Assembly (NCBI GenBank): GCA_960531495.1
Contig: OY482855.1
Location: 6,591,639-6,655,638 of the forward strand
Direction: 5' to 3'
DNA length: 64,000 nucleotides
DNA from: Zeus faber
Taxonomy: Eukaryota > Chordata > Actinopteri > Zeiformes > Zeidae
Shown: positions 22,724 through 33,900 of the stretch, one piece after another
Position numbering within the stretch: the first letter of the stretch is position 1
Layout of the letters: each line of letters begins with the position of its first letter
Notes under the pieces: generated by a model
What the model was told of the DNA's origin: nothing
The model's database searches: none
Seen by the model: the letters and a program-made list of their open reading frames with translations, nothing else
Program-made: the position numbers and the translations under genes

Positions 22724-25700
22724 TTACAGGTGACCTTCTATGAGGAAGTCTTCCTCGCCAGTGCCATGCAGGGCCATTGCAATTCCAAAACAGAAGTAGT
22801 TATTCTTCTTCCGTTTCAATCTAGAGCTTCCACCAGAGACAACACTCTGTGTCGAACCAGAAACATAGCCAGAGGAGATTGAAGGTGTCACCGGATGCAG
22901 CATGTCCTGGGAACCATCTGAACCGCTCGTCAATGACCAGTGTTCTGCCTCCACTGTAGAGAAAATATTTACCATAATAGTTCAGTTTACAACGCTTTGT
23001 AGAATGCACATGTCTGTAGACATGCTTCTTATCTACCTAATATCCACTGAAAACAAGTCACCGAATAAAATTATAACTTTTTTTCAAAAAGCTTTTATTT
23101 TTCCCAGAAGAAAATGCTGAATAAAAATAAAGGCTCTAATATGTAAAACCTTATTTTGACAGCAAAATATGCAAGTTACCTACTATCCCTTGTGAAATCT
23201 GCTAAGTTATTTTTACTAAGAGTAAAAAAATAGTATAATCATTGACACATCATTATCATTTTGTAGGACTATTTGTTTTCCACACAAAAAAGGATGGCCA
23301 TTTTGAATGAAGTTCCTTGCATCATGAATAATTGCAGATACTTACTATCAGGAGAAATATCCATGCTTCTTGCACGTCTAAATGACAGTCCTGCCTCCAT
23401 CTTGGTTAACTTTTCCAGCAGCTCTGCGACTTGAGTGCCATTTCCTCCATTCTTGTTGTCAAAGACGTGATACCTGTTCCTGCATTTTTGGACAAGCCAT
23501 TGAAGGGGTTTCCCTTCGTTCCTGATGTATTGCTCAATTGCTGTGTCTCCCAGAAAGTCTCCGTAAGTGAATAAAATGGCAGAGTGATCCCAAAGGGTCT
23601 CACCGAAAGGAGCAATATGGGCCTCCATTTGCACCCTCTCTTTCTCTGTAAAGGACACGTCCAGTCGTAAAACCAGGAGAAAGACCTGTGGTCCAGCTGT
23701 AGACAGAGATATACCGCCCAGTATATTTTTCCTTTGCTCCCCTGGCGGTTGGCTGAAAAACAGGGACATCCACCATCCTGGGGTGTCCACTACAGTGAGA
23801 TCTCTGCCTGCCACTCGTCCGTGTCTCGTCACACAATCTGCTGTCCTGCTACTGAATTCTTTTCTGCCAAATATGGAATTCCCAGATGTGGTCTTCCCGG
23901 ACTGTCTGTACCCCAACAGGATGATCCTCAGCTCTTGTGCCAATGAGTTTCCATCTATTTCTTTCTGAAAACCACTCACTCTGTAGTTTCGGTTCTTCTG
24001 CTCATCCTTGCTCTGGCCCAAATTAAGCCCTCCACATACTTCAAAATGTCTTCCTCTGTTTACTGCCACCAACTCCTCTATCTTCTCCAGCAGCTCTGTA
24101 ACCTGAGAACCATCTCCCTTGCTCTTGTTGTCGATCACATGATACCTGTTTCTGCATTTCGCAATGAGCCAGCGAAGGTCCTTTCCTTCACTTGCGATGT
24201 AATGCTCGATCGTCATGCGCCCCAAACTGCTGGTGCACGTGAACAACACAATGGTGTGTTGCCACACCCTCTTCCCAAGAGGACCCAGGTGTTTTTCCAC
24301 AGCCTCCTTGAATCCACCAGGGAAAGCCATGTCGGCGCATACGACAAAAAGAAGGGCATGAGGTCCCGGGGGGCAAAGAGACACACTTTGAATAATCTCC
24401 TGTTGAACAAGTATGGGGGTATAGATGGAAGGGACGTCTCTCCACCATCCTGGAGTGTCAATCACCGTGAGCTGCCTCCCTGCCGTGCGTCCTTGACCCT
24501 TGACACACCGAGGCGTGGTCCCAGACCGAAACGGTTCCCCGCCAAGGATGGTGTTCCCCACTGAGGTCTTTCCCGCACTTTTCCATCCCAGCAATACAAT
24601 GTTCAGTGCTGAAGCCAAGAGAAAGAACAACAGTTGTATAATTCACATGGACAGTCACTTTCATAGTACAATTTCACTCATGGGCTTATGAAAGAGGTGC
24701 ATGCATGGCCTCAACAGCCCATATTAATAGTTCTACCTAGTAACAGTGTACAGATGAAGATATTATACAATTGTTAGAAACAACGGCATACCTGTCAACG
24801 ACTTTGATGTGATTTTTTTCCGTGTGGCCCCACTCATCCGTTGTGCGCTTTCATTTATTCTCCTCCTCTCTTCCAGCACCTGTGATATTCCGCCATCTAT
24901 CTCAAAAGGTTGTCCTCTGTTTTCTATCAGCAGTTCCTCCATCTTTTTAAGCAGCTCTGTTACCTGAGCATTATCTTTTGGGTTTTGATTGTTGAACATG
25001 TGATACCTATTCCCGCATTTGCCAAGAAGCACACTTAGGGACTTCCCTTTTCTCTCCATATACTGTTCAATAGTCATATCTTGTAGACGGTCTCCCATTG
25101 TAACCACCACGATGCAGTGGTTCCAAATTCTTTCGCCGAACATTTGCACATGATCAATGAGAGCTTTCGCAACTACCTCTTTCTGGTTGAAGTCCATTTG
25201 TATGACTAAGAGAAGTATGTGCGGGCCTTGGGGACATAGAGACAGGCCGTGAAACATTTCTTGCCTGACCAGCGCAGGAGTGTGGGCAGCAGAAGTGTTT
25301 TCCCACCATCCCGGCGTGTCGACTAGAACAATCTTCTTCCCAGCAACTTCTCCCTGTGCCTTCACGCTCTGGGTGGTTCTCCCAAGCCTAAACTCCTCCC
25401 TCCCGAGGATTGTGTTCCCTGTCGAACTCTTTCCTCCTCCCTTGTGTCCGAGCAACACAATGTCAAGCCCTGGGAATTCAATAGCACAAAAAAAGAGAAT
25501 AAAAGTTCAAGTTAAAGGATGAGTTAATGGTTAGGATGGCTATTTATTCCTAACAGGCATTATTATAATGTTGGAGCCCATCATTGGTAACTGTTCATAG
25601 CACAACCTCTCTGAACGCTTTGCAATTGAGAGATAAGTGCTTAAATGCAGTCTAACAGGGAAAAATGTTTAAGCCTCTAAAAAAAAGCATGTCAATGTAT

Positions 25701-26694
25701 TTTTAAAACGGCGACACTCACACACTGTTTTCTAAACATTCCGAATTATTTTATACAATATGAACGGCTATTTGCAGTACATCTAAAGCATAACTTTGGT
25801 TATAGTGGGTTGCTAGTCGAGAGCAGCACAACTTCCTGTTTCTAATCTCTTAGGGTGGAGGTTCACTTGAAAAGATGTAGAGGTTTTTGGCCAAAAAGAC
25901 GTGTTCAGAACGAGATTAGAACAGATTGATGCAGTCATCTGGGTTCTTACTGTGTTCTGAGTGCAAGGCCCTGAGGTGAACTATGTCGTTTGTCTTTTTC
26001 TCGTTCTGTGAGCTCATGATAGGTCCAAATGCCATTGCGTCATAACAGGAGACGTACTTCAACCTCCCTTTTCAGGCAATTCAACCTGCGCATTTCCTGT
26101 GCTGGTTCCACTGTGTTTTTATTTTAGATCCATTGTTTTCATTAGTTTCTACTTGTATGATACGAAAAAAAAAAAGGGACGTTCCTTAGATCAGGACAGG
26201 GGATTGCGTAATGGAGAGAGAGCAAAAGTTTCAATAAAACCCTGAAAAACCTGATAAAATGCTCAGTTTGCACCCATTTTTATATCGATACAACTGATAA
26301 AGACTGTCCGATAATACACTTAAGACACATTAACATGAACTACATTCAAGCAAAGTGAGAAGTTGCAGCAAAGTAGTACGTTTCTCAATAGTAAAGCGTT
26401 CAGTGAGGTTATGATATGAACAGCTATTTTAATTATTTATTTTATTTATTTATTTTATTTGTTTACTTTAATTTTTTATTGAATTGGTGAGTTTCCCCAC
26501 AGGGTTTATCCAAACCAACAAAACCAACATGCAGGAGTGGGTTGAAAAACCTATCTTGAACCTATCTTATAACGAATGCGATCAAGCATAGCTACATCTA
26601 ATAGCCGTGTGTACTTCAGAAGGAGAGAGAGAAACATGATTTTAATTTCCATAAACACAATGCGATATAAATATTGATCAATTCACGTACCCAT
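22724..26694 (-). CDS. Three-domain GIMAP (AIG1-type) GTPase, GIMAP8-like, four exons
   Basis: Immune-associated nucleotide-binding GTPase. Minus-strand exons: 26691-26694 (only ATGG, then GTACGTG), 24792-25469, 23346-24608 and 22724-22953 (stop TAA). The sum is 2175 nt, 724 codons plus stop, with phases matching at every junction. Exon 2 holds AIG1 domain 1 (P-loop GHKGGGKSS from residue 9, DTPGWW at 52-57). Exon 3 holds domain 2 (P-loop GWKSAGKTS from 235, DTPGWW 278-283) and domain 3 (P-loop GYRQSGKTT from 460, DTPGWW 502-507). All three have the NRYH(V/M)xxN box typical of the family. The position usually TxGD in fish relatives reads TMGD, TCTS and TYGD, so domain 2 lacks the Asp. The C-terminal 76 residues are Ser/Gly-rich, then basic (RLKRKKNNY), with no clear membrane segment. 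The triple domain resembles GIMAP8, but fish GIMAPs are expanded, so no one-to-one symbol is given. The 4-base first exon is the least certain part. Confidence 0.9.
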
Positions 26695-26907
26695 TTCTTT
26701 TGCGTTGCAGTCAAAATCCCAGGAAGTGCTCTTGAAAACACTTGAGACCAGCTGGAACTAGTTTTAAATGGACGCACTGCACTCTGTTGGTTTCACTTTC
26801 CTTCCCACTTTGTTTATCTATGCTTTATCAACAATTTTTACATGTGAAATTTAATGCAAATAAATCAGCACAGAGTAGTACTAATTTATCCGAGCTAAGC
26901 TAACGCA

Positions 26908-27515
26908 CACTACATACCAAAAGTTTGTGGACACCCGAACACCAAAACCATACACTGATCAGCCACCACTAATAACCACTGCGTGTAGGTCCCCTGCCAA
27001 CAGAGTCGAACGACGCCTCACAAAGGTACTGTCTGTCCTAAATGAAGCCACCTCCTCCGCTGTCCTCCTGTTGGCTCTGTCGGAATCTGCCGGCTATGCA
27101 GCACCATACGCAGCAAGCGGTGATGCACTGTGTTTTCTGACAACTTTCTATCATAGCAGCATTAACTTTTTCAGCCATTTGTGCGACAGTAGCTCTTCTG
27201 TGGGATCAGACCAGATGGGCTTGACTTCACTCTCCACGCCCATGAAAGATGCGCCCAAGACCCTGTCGCAGGTTCACCAGTTGTCCTTCCTTGAACCACC
27301 CTCACCTTGACAGGTGCCATTGGAACCAATTGAGCAGTGTTATTCACTTCTCCTGTCAGTGGTTTTAATGTTGTGGCTGATCGGTGTATGTGCTTGTTTA
27401 GCACTTTTTAAAACCATGCGTATTAATATTGAGTTCGTCGACATAGTCTAGTCTGAAATAGCCAGAACCATTCATTAGAAGGGGTGTCCACATACCTTTA
27501 AAATATAGTGTATGT
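26908..27515. mobile_element. Outer TIR element carrying a nested insertion
   Basis: The left end CACTACATACCAAAAGTTTG followed by TGGACACCC is mirrored at the right by GGGGTGTCCACATACCTTTA and AAATATAGTG. Short inverted repeats of this type (TGGACACCC ends) are common in fish non-autonomous Tc1/mariner-like elements. The middle is occupied by a second element. Confidence 0.6.
26955..27390. mobile_element. Inner TIR element nested in the outer one
   Basis: The left end TACACTGATCAGCCACCACT and the right end GTTGTGGCTGATCGGTGTA are inverted repeats. The family with ACCGATCAGCCA ends is widespread in fish. The interior has no recognised domain. The open frame at 26927-27310 runs through the ends and is not a gene. 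Confidence 0.6.
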
Positions 27516-28173
27516 CACATTCCTATTTTACAGTGCAGGGTGACATGATTGGAATGGGCTCATCTCTAACTGCTCTCAATGCTCCCAGTTGTGGTATAGA
27601 TCAAGACCGGGTAAAATGAGTTATTTTGACAATAGAGGTGTGTACTTGTGTAATTGAATCTTTATACCACATTAAAGACATGACATGTACCGCCAAGATG
27701 CACACTATATGTTCACAATGCAACATATTGTTGTTATGAACCAAAGTTGTCTAGGAGATGTAGATGGAATGTGTACTGTTCCGAAAGATAATACAGGTAG
27801 ATTATTTCTGAACATCACCTTCATTTCTCATCCAGGAGGTTTTCTAAAACGTCCAGGGCATTTTTGAAACAAAGGAACATTTTCATGCAGTTCCACCTGA
27901 GTGCAATGGTCCAGGGAGGATCTGCATTGTTCCCCCGGGGCTCTGATTGAACATGAGGTCGTTTTGGGCTTGGAATCAAAGGGGTCCACAGAACAGAACT
28001 TGCCAATGGTTTTGAGATGAAGAGCTCCCAAAGAAAAGGCCATCTGCACTGATTGTAAATTACTAAATTATAGTCTAATTAGGGCTAGTAGGGTTAGTAC
28101 TAGAATATAAATTAATTGGAAAATCTATTTATTGGAATTCACTAGAAATTCATTGGGAGTGACAAGGATGGAG

Positions 28174-28174
<1 letters not shown>
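27516..28174. other. Intergenic; unassigned minus-strand open frames
   Basis: Two overlapping minus-strand frames (27821-28006 and 27828-28049) are free of stops and of mixed composition, but I recognise no family and no paired splice sites. Confidence 0.35.
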
Positions 28175-28212
<38 letters not shown>

Positions 28213-28231
28213 GGTTAGCGTTAGGGTTAGG
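28175..28231. repeat. Interstitial telomere-type (TTAGGG)n
   Basis: About nine near-perfect TTAGGG units with one extra T and one TTAGCG variant. Flanked on the right by a LINE 3' end. Confidence 0.95.
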
Positions 28232-28540
28232 AATGAGTTCATTAGAGGGACAGCTCAGGTTGGACAGTTTGTTGGAAAAGTGAGGGATACCAGATTGAGA
28301 TGGTTTGGACACATGTGTAGGAGAGATGAAAGTTACATTGGGAGAAGGATGCTGAGGATGGAGCTGCCAGGCAAGAGGAAAAGAGGAAGGCCAAAGAGAA
28401 GGTTTATGGATGTGGTGAGGGAGGACATGCAGGGTTGTATAAAGGAGTAAGATGCGCAGACGAGAAGGTATTGATCCGCAGATGATCCACTGTGGCGACC
28501 CCGAATGGCAGCAGCAGAAAGAAGAAGAAGATATTATATA
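28232..28540 (+). pseudogene. LINE (RTE-like) 3' end fragment
   Basis: From about 28280 to the stop at 28450-28452 the plus strand encodes the usual C-terminus of this LINE class: RLRWFGHMCRRDE, then IGRRMLRMELPGKRKRGRPK and RFMDVVREDMQGC. The non-coding tail CCACTGTGGCGACCCCGAAT, GGCAGCAGCAGAAAG and (AAG)n follows. The rest of ORF2 is absent. A related tail (GCGGCGCCCCTAACGGGAGC) is present at 36097-36120. Confidence 0.85.
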
Positions 28541-28750
28541 CAAACACATGGAATAATGAAATTTAAATTTGCCTAGAACCGTACAGTAATAGCAATTACG
28601 TTTAAAACATCAATATCACTGGACTGGCGATAACAAAACCGGGCCACAACAGCACTCAGTCTTGAATGAAGAGCTGAGAGACCAAAAAGAGTTTGATTAG
28701 AACAGTCATATGTTCTAATCAAACCAAAAGCCACGAACATTGATCTCTCT

Positions 28751-29290
28751 TCACTGGTTTAAATTTGTTTTCAAGCTTTGAACCTTTCTAGACGGTTCAC
28801 CCACATCCACCCCCATGATTTTCTTTTGAATTGCTTCGAAAGTGTAGTGCAGCTTTCGAGGGTACTGCATGTTCAAGGCATAAAAGAGTCCAAACCACAT
28901 TGCAGACACAAGGGCTCCATTGTCGAGATTTTGAAGTGCCACCACATCCTATAGAGAACTATTCCAACATCTGAGGGTTCGCTGCTGGTAGTGTCTTTCA
29001 CAACATAGATCCCCACTGTCATTCTCTCTATGGCACTGAAAATATGGGTCTCAGCCATTTCCCAATCGGAAAGAAAAGATAAAATCCTTTAATGATAGGT
29101 AAATGTAGTTTTTTAAACAAATGAAGTGAATAACATGTCTTGACTTGGTCCCTTGAAGCGCTGTAACACTTATTACTTTGCACACACTCACCTGATAATC
29201 CTGCATAAGATTATCAGGATTCTCGTTGAAGTAGATGCACCGTCCTTTGATGACACATTCCTGACCGGCATTAATGTCATCCTCAAGGAT
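28751..29290 (-). pseudogene. Two-exon remnant resembling C-terminus of fish SAMD3-like proteins
   Basis: Minus strand. The first piece ends at 29192 in NPDNLMQDYQ|GTGAGTGTG, and its start near 29290 is uncertain. The second piece, 28751-29049, begins after GGCTGAG in matching phase: THIFSAIERMTVGIYVVKD, then SEPSDVGIVL. The frame breaks near 28955 (CTCTATAGGAT with an in-frame TAG), and continues one frame over as DVVALQNLDNGALVSAMWFG, YPRKLHYTFEAIQKK and a stop. This order (xVGIYVV, DVGIVLE, L-N, F-x-YALN-YP-LxYTFE-QK) is one I associate with uncharacterised SAMD3-like fish proteins. No upstream exons were found, and a Tc1-like element lies just beyond. Likely a decayed gene fragment, or a gene with a sequencing error at the break. 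Confidence 0.45.
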
Positions 29291-29554
29291 TAAAACGTTG
29301 AAACATTAAAATGAAATCACATAGCTACATTTTAATTCAAAACTGTCACTACTTTCTTGAATTATGGCTCAACATTTTTTAAATGCAATGTTAGATGACA
29401 AAAGGTTACTAAGTAGCTTTGGAATGAAATTGAGCATCTACAGACATTCTCTAAATTTCAATGTAATTTACACTGTACTACATTACATTATAAAAATAAC
29501 TTGTCCAACACTGCTAATTGGGAAATTTACTTTTATTTACACTATAAATATATA

Positions 29555-30305
29555 CACTACTCACAAAAAGTTAGGGATATTTGGCTTTCGGGTGAAATTT
29601 ATGGAAAATGTAAAAAGTTCACTCTACAGTGATATTATATCATGAAAGTAGGGCATTTGAGTAGAAGCATGCAATGGTGATTTCCTCATCTCAAACAATT
29701 TATTTAAACAAAAGCCAACAACAGTGGTGGGTATACCACAAACAAAAAATGTCAATGTCTCAATAACTTGTCATCTGCCCTTGAGCATCAATTACAGCTT
29801 GATAACCACGTCTCATGCTGTTCACAAGTCGACTTATTGTCTGCTGAGGCATGGCCCCCCACTCTTCTTGAAGGGCGGCCCTCAGGTCATTGAGGTTCTG
29901 GGGTACAGAGTTACGAGCCTCAACATGGCGACTCAGCTGATCCCATAGGTTTTCTATGGGATTCAGGTCTGGAGAGAGTACAGGCCACTCCGTTTGAGGT
30001 GTGCCAGTCTCCAGCAGCCGTTCCCTAATGATGCCACCTCGATGAGCTGGAGCATTGTTGTCCATGAAGATGAAATGAGGCCTGTGTTGTTCATGCAGCG
30101 GCACAATGACTGGATTAATGATGTTATTCAGGTAGTATGGGCTTGTCACTGTACCATTCACAAAGTGTAGGGCAGTTCTGTATTGACTAGACACACCTGC
30201 CCACACTGTAACACCACCACCATCAAAGGCTCGTCTGGTGACAACAGTGGCTGATGCATAGTGCTCTCCTTGACGTGTCCAACATCGTTGGCGGCCATCT
30301 TTTGG
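29555..30305 (-). mobile_element. Tc1-like element, 5'-truncated
   Basis: The terminal inverted repeat at 29555 (CACTACTCACAAAAAGTTAG) follows a TA. The partner repeat and the N-terminal half of the transposase are missing. The sequence changes abruptly to a SINE/LINE mosaic at about 30305. Confidence 0.85.
29760..30305 (-). pseudogene. Tc1-like transposase, C-terminal half
   Basis: Open from about 30305 down to a stop at 29760. It has [16 protein letters not shown], then FMDNNAPAH (second catalytic Asp) and [20 protein letters not shown] (third acidic residue). The DNA-binding domain and the first catalytic Asp are lost, so the protein is non-functional. The open frame extends to 30482, but those extra residues come from the neighbouring repeat. 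Confidence 0.92.
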
Positions 30306-30309
30306 CCGC

Positions 30310-30500
30310 CAACAGTGGCACGGTGGCGCAGTGCATTGCACTGCTGCCTCACAGCAAGAAGGTCCTGGGTTCAGCGCCTGGGGCGCTGTTGGCACCGTGC
30401 TCCGGTGGGTTATCTCCCAAATAGGAGCCTTTCTGTGTGGAGTTTGCATGTTCTCCCCGTGCTCACATTGGGTTTCCTCCACCTCACGTCAGTATGGACC
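30310..30500 (+). mobile_element. SINE-like repeat copy 2
   Basis: GGCACGGTGGCGCAGTGCAT, CTGCCTCACAGCAAGAAGGT, CTGGGTTCAG and CTGTGTGGAGTTTGCATGTT follow the same order as the minus strand of 4880-5185. The GGCGCAGTG and GGGTTCAGCG stretches are degenerate tRNA-like A and B boxes. Confidence 0.55.
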
Positions 30501-30864
30501 CCCACCAAAAACATGCACCCATCATTGTCTGACCAGCAATGGACATTTATCACCCGGCCCCCACCCGGCGCTGGGGCAACAGCGTCACCACAGCTGACAG
30601 GAAGAGACTTGACAAACTGATAAAGAAGGCCAGCTCTGTCCTGGGGGGGCCCCTGGACCCAGTGCAGGTGGTGGGAGGAAGGAGGATGATGGCTAAGCTG
30701 TCATCCATGATGGAGAACAAATCCCACCTCATGCATGAGACTGACGGCACTGGAGAGTTCCTTCAGCAATAGGCTGCTTCACCCAAAGTGTGGGAAGGAG
30801 CGCTATCGCAGGTCCTTCCTTCCTGAGGCTGTCAGACTATATAACCAACAGCACAGCCAGTAGA

Positions 30865-30940
<76 letters not shown>

Positions 30941-31237
30941 CGGTGGGAAATCCAAGTGCAATTCCTTTAAAAAAGAAAAAGTACAATCTCTGATGTACAA
31001 TGTGTCGAAATACAGTATGTGCAATACACTCAGTACTCTGATTCCTATTTAGGGTGTTTTTTTCTATATATTTTATATTGTTTGTAGTGCTTACCCTGAT
31101 ATGCTTTCTATTTTCTGCTGTCACTTTTTGCTGCTGTAACTAAGCAAATTTCTGGGGCTAGTAAAGGTTTATCTTATCTTATCTTATCTTATCTTATCTT
31201 ATCTTATCTTATCTTATCTTGTCTTATCTTATCTTAT
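30500..31237 (+). pseudogene. LINE 3' end with (CA)n and (TTATC)n tail
   Basis: 30530-30830 encodes a broken stretch typical of LINE ORF2 C-termini: DRKRLDKLIKKASSVLGG, then VVGGRRMMAKLSSMMENKSH and a truncated end. Two (CA)n runs follow (30865-30938), then an untranslated tail ending in about 13 TTATC units (31169-31237). It lies directly against the Tc1-like truncation. Confidence 0.8.
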
Positions 31238-32115
31238 TGTGGCGAGCTTGCGCCATGAAACAAATTAATTTGGTCAAGACGGAGCGTTGTTTTATAAGCT
31301 ACTGTCTGCGTCCATTACACCGCACAATCAGCAGGGGCAGCTCCCATTTACTTCAAGATTCAAGAGGTTTATTTATCACCTACATACACATACGTTCATA
31401 CATTTATGCAGTGAAATGTCATTGCAACACACCCGGAGATTATGCACAGTAAGCTGTAAAAATACTAAAATGTGTGTAATCAACACGAAGCGCTCGCGAA
31501 GGACACCTGGGACTCGAAGTTCCGCCCAAGGCTACTTTGGAGCTCAGCAGGAACCTCGAAATGGGCGAACATCTCCACCAGCCTTTCCGCCATTGTATCC
31601 AGCAACGCGTATGCCTCTGGCCACATAATCCATAGCGACGAGGACGTAGCCATTGCCCGAGTCAGTGACGTGGAAGGGGCCAGGGCTGTCCACCCCAACG
31701 CGCTCCATCGGGGGCCCACATCAAGTACTGCTGCAAGGGGGCATGGGAACGCTGGGAGGGTCCCTACTGAGCTGTACAGAGGTCGCTGCTGTGCACATGT
31801 AGCTCAATGTCCCGTTGGCACCCCAGCCAGTAGAACCGTCCACGGAGACGGTGAAGAGCCTTAGAGTTCCCATAGTGCCCCGTCCCCGCTGCACTGTGGA
31901 CCAGCTGGAGGACTTGGGGACGGAGCACACAAGGCACAAGCAGCTGGAGCAGGTCGTTCACCTGTCCGGGGGCCTGCCATCAACGATTCACCACCCCGTC
32001 GTGGAGCTCAGCGTTACTCCACTGGGAATGGTAGCCCTTCACCTCAGGGCCGGATGCTGACAACTCTGCCCACACTGGTCGCCGTCCTTCCTCCAGCCAG
32101 CCCCGCACTTGCACC

Positions 32116-32481
32116 TGAGGTGTCTGGGAATGAGTAGCGTCCCAAGACATTGCCCATTGTATAAAATAATAATTATTAACAGACGATGCCAGGGGTCTCA
32201 AGAGAGAGACAGAGCCCATTGTCAGGGGTCCCGGTGATAAGGGAGTCGAAAACGTGAACGGTGACCTATGTAGGGGAATCAGATGGTCAACATTGTATCT
32301 GGCTTAGCATAAAAGCATCTGCCTGAGTGTCATTCGACAGAGAATCCATCCGGCTCTCCTGGGCATCCTAGGCAAGTCCAGTCTGATGCTGTTCTTTTGT
32401 AATAAATCTATTATTTAACTCACGTCAGTGTCAGCGGTCTCTCCTTCTTCATCAACACATCAAATTCATCAAGAAACTACA
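32116..32481 (+). repeat. 5' LTR of the endogenous retrovirus (366 bp)
   Basis: Begins TGAGGTGTCTGGGAATGAGT and ends CATCAAGAAACTACA. It contains GTAATAAATCTATTATTTAA near the U3/R-R/U5 area, with an AATAAA-type poly(A) signal. About 35 bp shorter than the 3' LTR because it lacks the foldback found there. Confidence 0.95.
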
Positions 32482-33064
32482 AAGTGGCGTCATGAACTAG
32501 GATCTGCTGGGCCTCACCTGCGGATGCTGCCTGCTCCAGCAAATAACCACTCTCAGGGTGAGGGTTACCTCACAAATTGAGCTGTCTGTGGTTTTTGAAG
32601 TGGTAATATTTTGGGCAGATACGCTGCACTGACAGGAGCAAAACTGTGCGGAGATGGAGATGATGTGTTGATGTGTAAAGTGAGTTTCCGTCTAAATTGG
32701 GGTTTATTAAGTTTTAAAAGACGTAAATAAGGGGAATAAGAGAATAATGAACGAATTAAGTTGAAATAGAGAATAGAGACGAGAGAAATAAAAGATGAAG
32801 TTAAAAGTAAAAGATAAAGGATTAAAAAAGATGTGGAAAAAGTAGAACTAAAAAGTAATTGTAGAATGGCAGAACTAGAAGCCAAAAGTTATTTAAATAA
32901 CCATGCAAGATTAATGGATACAGGGCCCGTAACTCCTTAACAAGTAAGACGTGTGCATTAAATGCTGCGTGAAAGTTGGCCGAATGAAAATATTATATAG
33001 TCAAATCTAGTTAGGAAAAACAGAGGAAATAACCCTGGTCAGGGGAACTGACTCAAAATAAAAT

Positions 33065-33260
33065 TATATGAATGAAGATGAAAAAGGATGAAAAGTGAAA
33101 AAGAGATAAAAGTTAAAAGCCTAGAGTAAGATGAAAAGGATGAAAAGTGAAAAAGAGATAAAAGTTAAAAGTCTAAAGTAAGATGAAAAGTGAAAAAGAG
33201 ATAAAAGTTAAAAGCCTAAAGTAAAATGAAAAAGATGAAAAGTGAAGTAAAAAGAGTTAC
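33065..33260 (+). repeat. Tandem A/G-rich repeats in retroviral leader
   Basis: About three to four copies of a 50-bp unit containing GATGAAAAG, GTGAAAAAGAGATAAAAGTT and AAAAGCCTAAAGTA, all non-coding. Confidence 0.85.
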
Positions 33261-33533
33261 AAGTTAAAGTTTGAGGAAAAAATGAGGAAAAGCAGGGCTA
33301 AACCAGCCGAAGAGAATGAATGCATGCTGAAAGAATCTGATTAAAAGGATAATTTGTTAAAAGTTTGGCAAAAGTGAAAATGTAAAAGTCTGGCTAAAGG
33401 GAAAATCTTGATGAAATTAGAAAAGTATACATAAGTCGACGTTAAAGTATAAAGTCAAGCGCTGTTGAAGTTTTTGGAGAATTTGATGTACTGCTGGTCA
33501 GATATGTCTTTTTCTTGTTGGGGTGTGAGTGTG

Positions 33534-33576
<43 letters not shown>

Positions 33577-33709
33577 CGCGGCTAAAGAGATGTGAAGAGA
33601 TTTGTGTATTGTTCGTGTATATGTGTAAATGATATATAGAATACATGGGTTATTAAATAGGTAAACATATGTGGTGAGCAGTTAATAATACATAAAAGAA
33701 ACATTTCTT

Positions 33710-33900
33710 GCCCCTTTAGTGATAAATATACATGAGCCTGTTTATGGATTTTGTAAAACTGATAATAAATATATATGAGCCTTTTTCTTTAAAGGATGTT
33801 TGATAAACGATATATGAGCCTTTTTCTTTAAAGGACGTTTGATAAATATATATGAGCCTTTTTCTTTAAAGGACGTTTTATACATTTGATAAAGATATGA
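33710..33900 (+). repeat. Tandem repeats of about 40-55 bp in retroviral leader
   Basis: Four imperfect copies with GATAAATATATATGAGCCTT and TTTCTTTAAAGGACGTTT. Non-coding, between LTR and gag. A (GT)n run lies upstream at 33538-33575. Confidence 0.85.

Noticed and set aside
24046-24564. 172-codon plus-strand open frame opposite the GIMAP gene
   Set aside because: Shadow of GIMAP domain 2, which has matching splice sites and all motifs on the minus strand.
28175-28231. Chromosome end
   Set aside because: The TTAGGG array is short and flanked on both sides by ordinary interspersed sequence, so it is interstitial.
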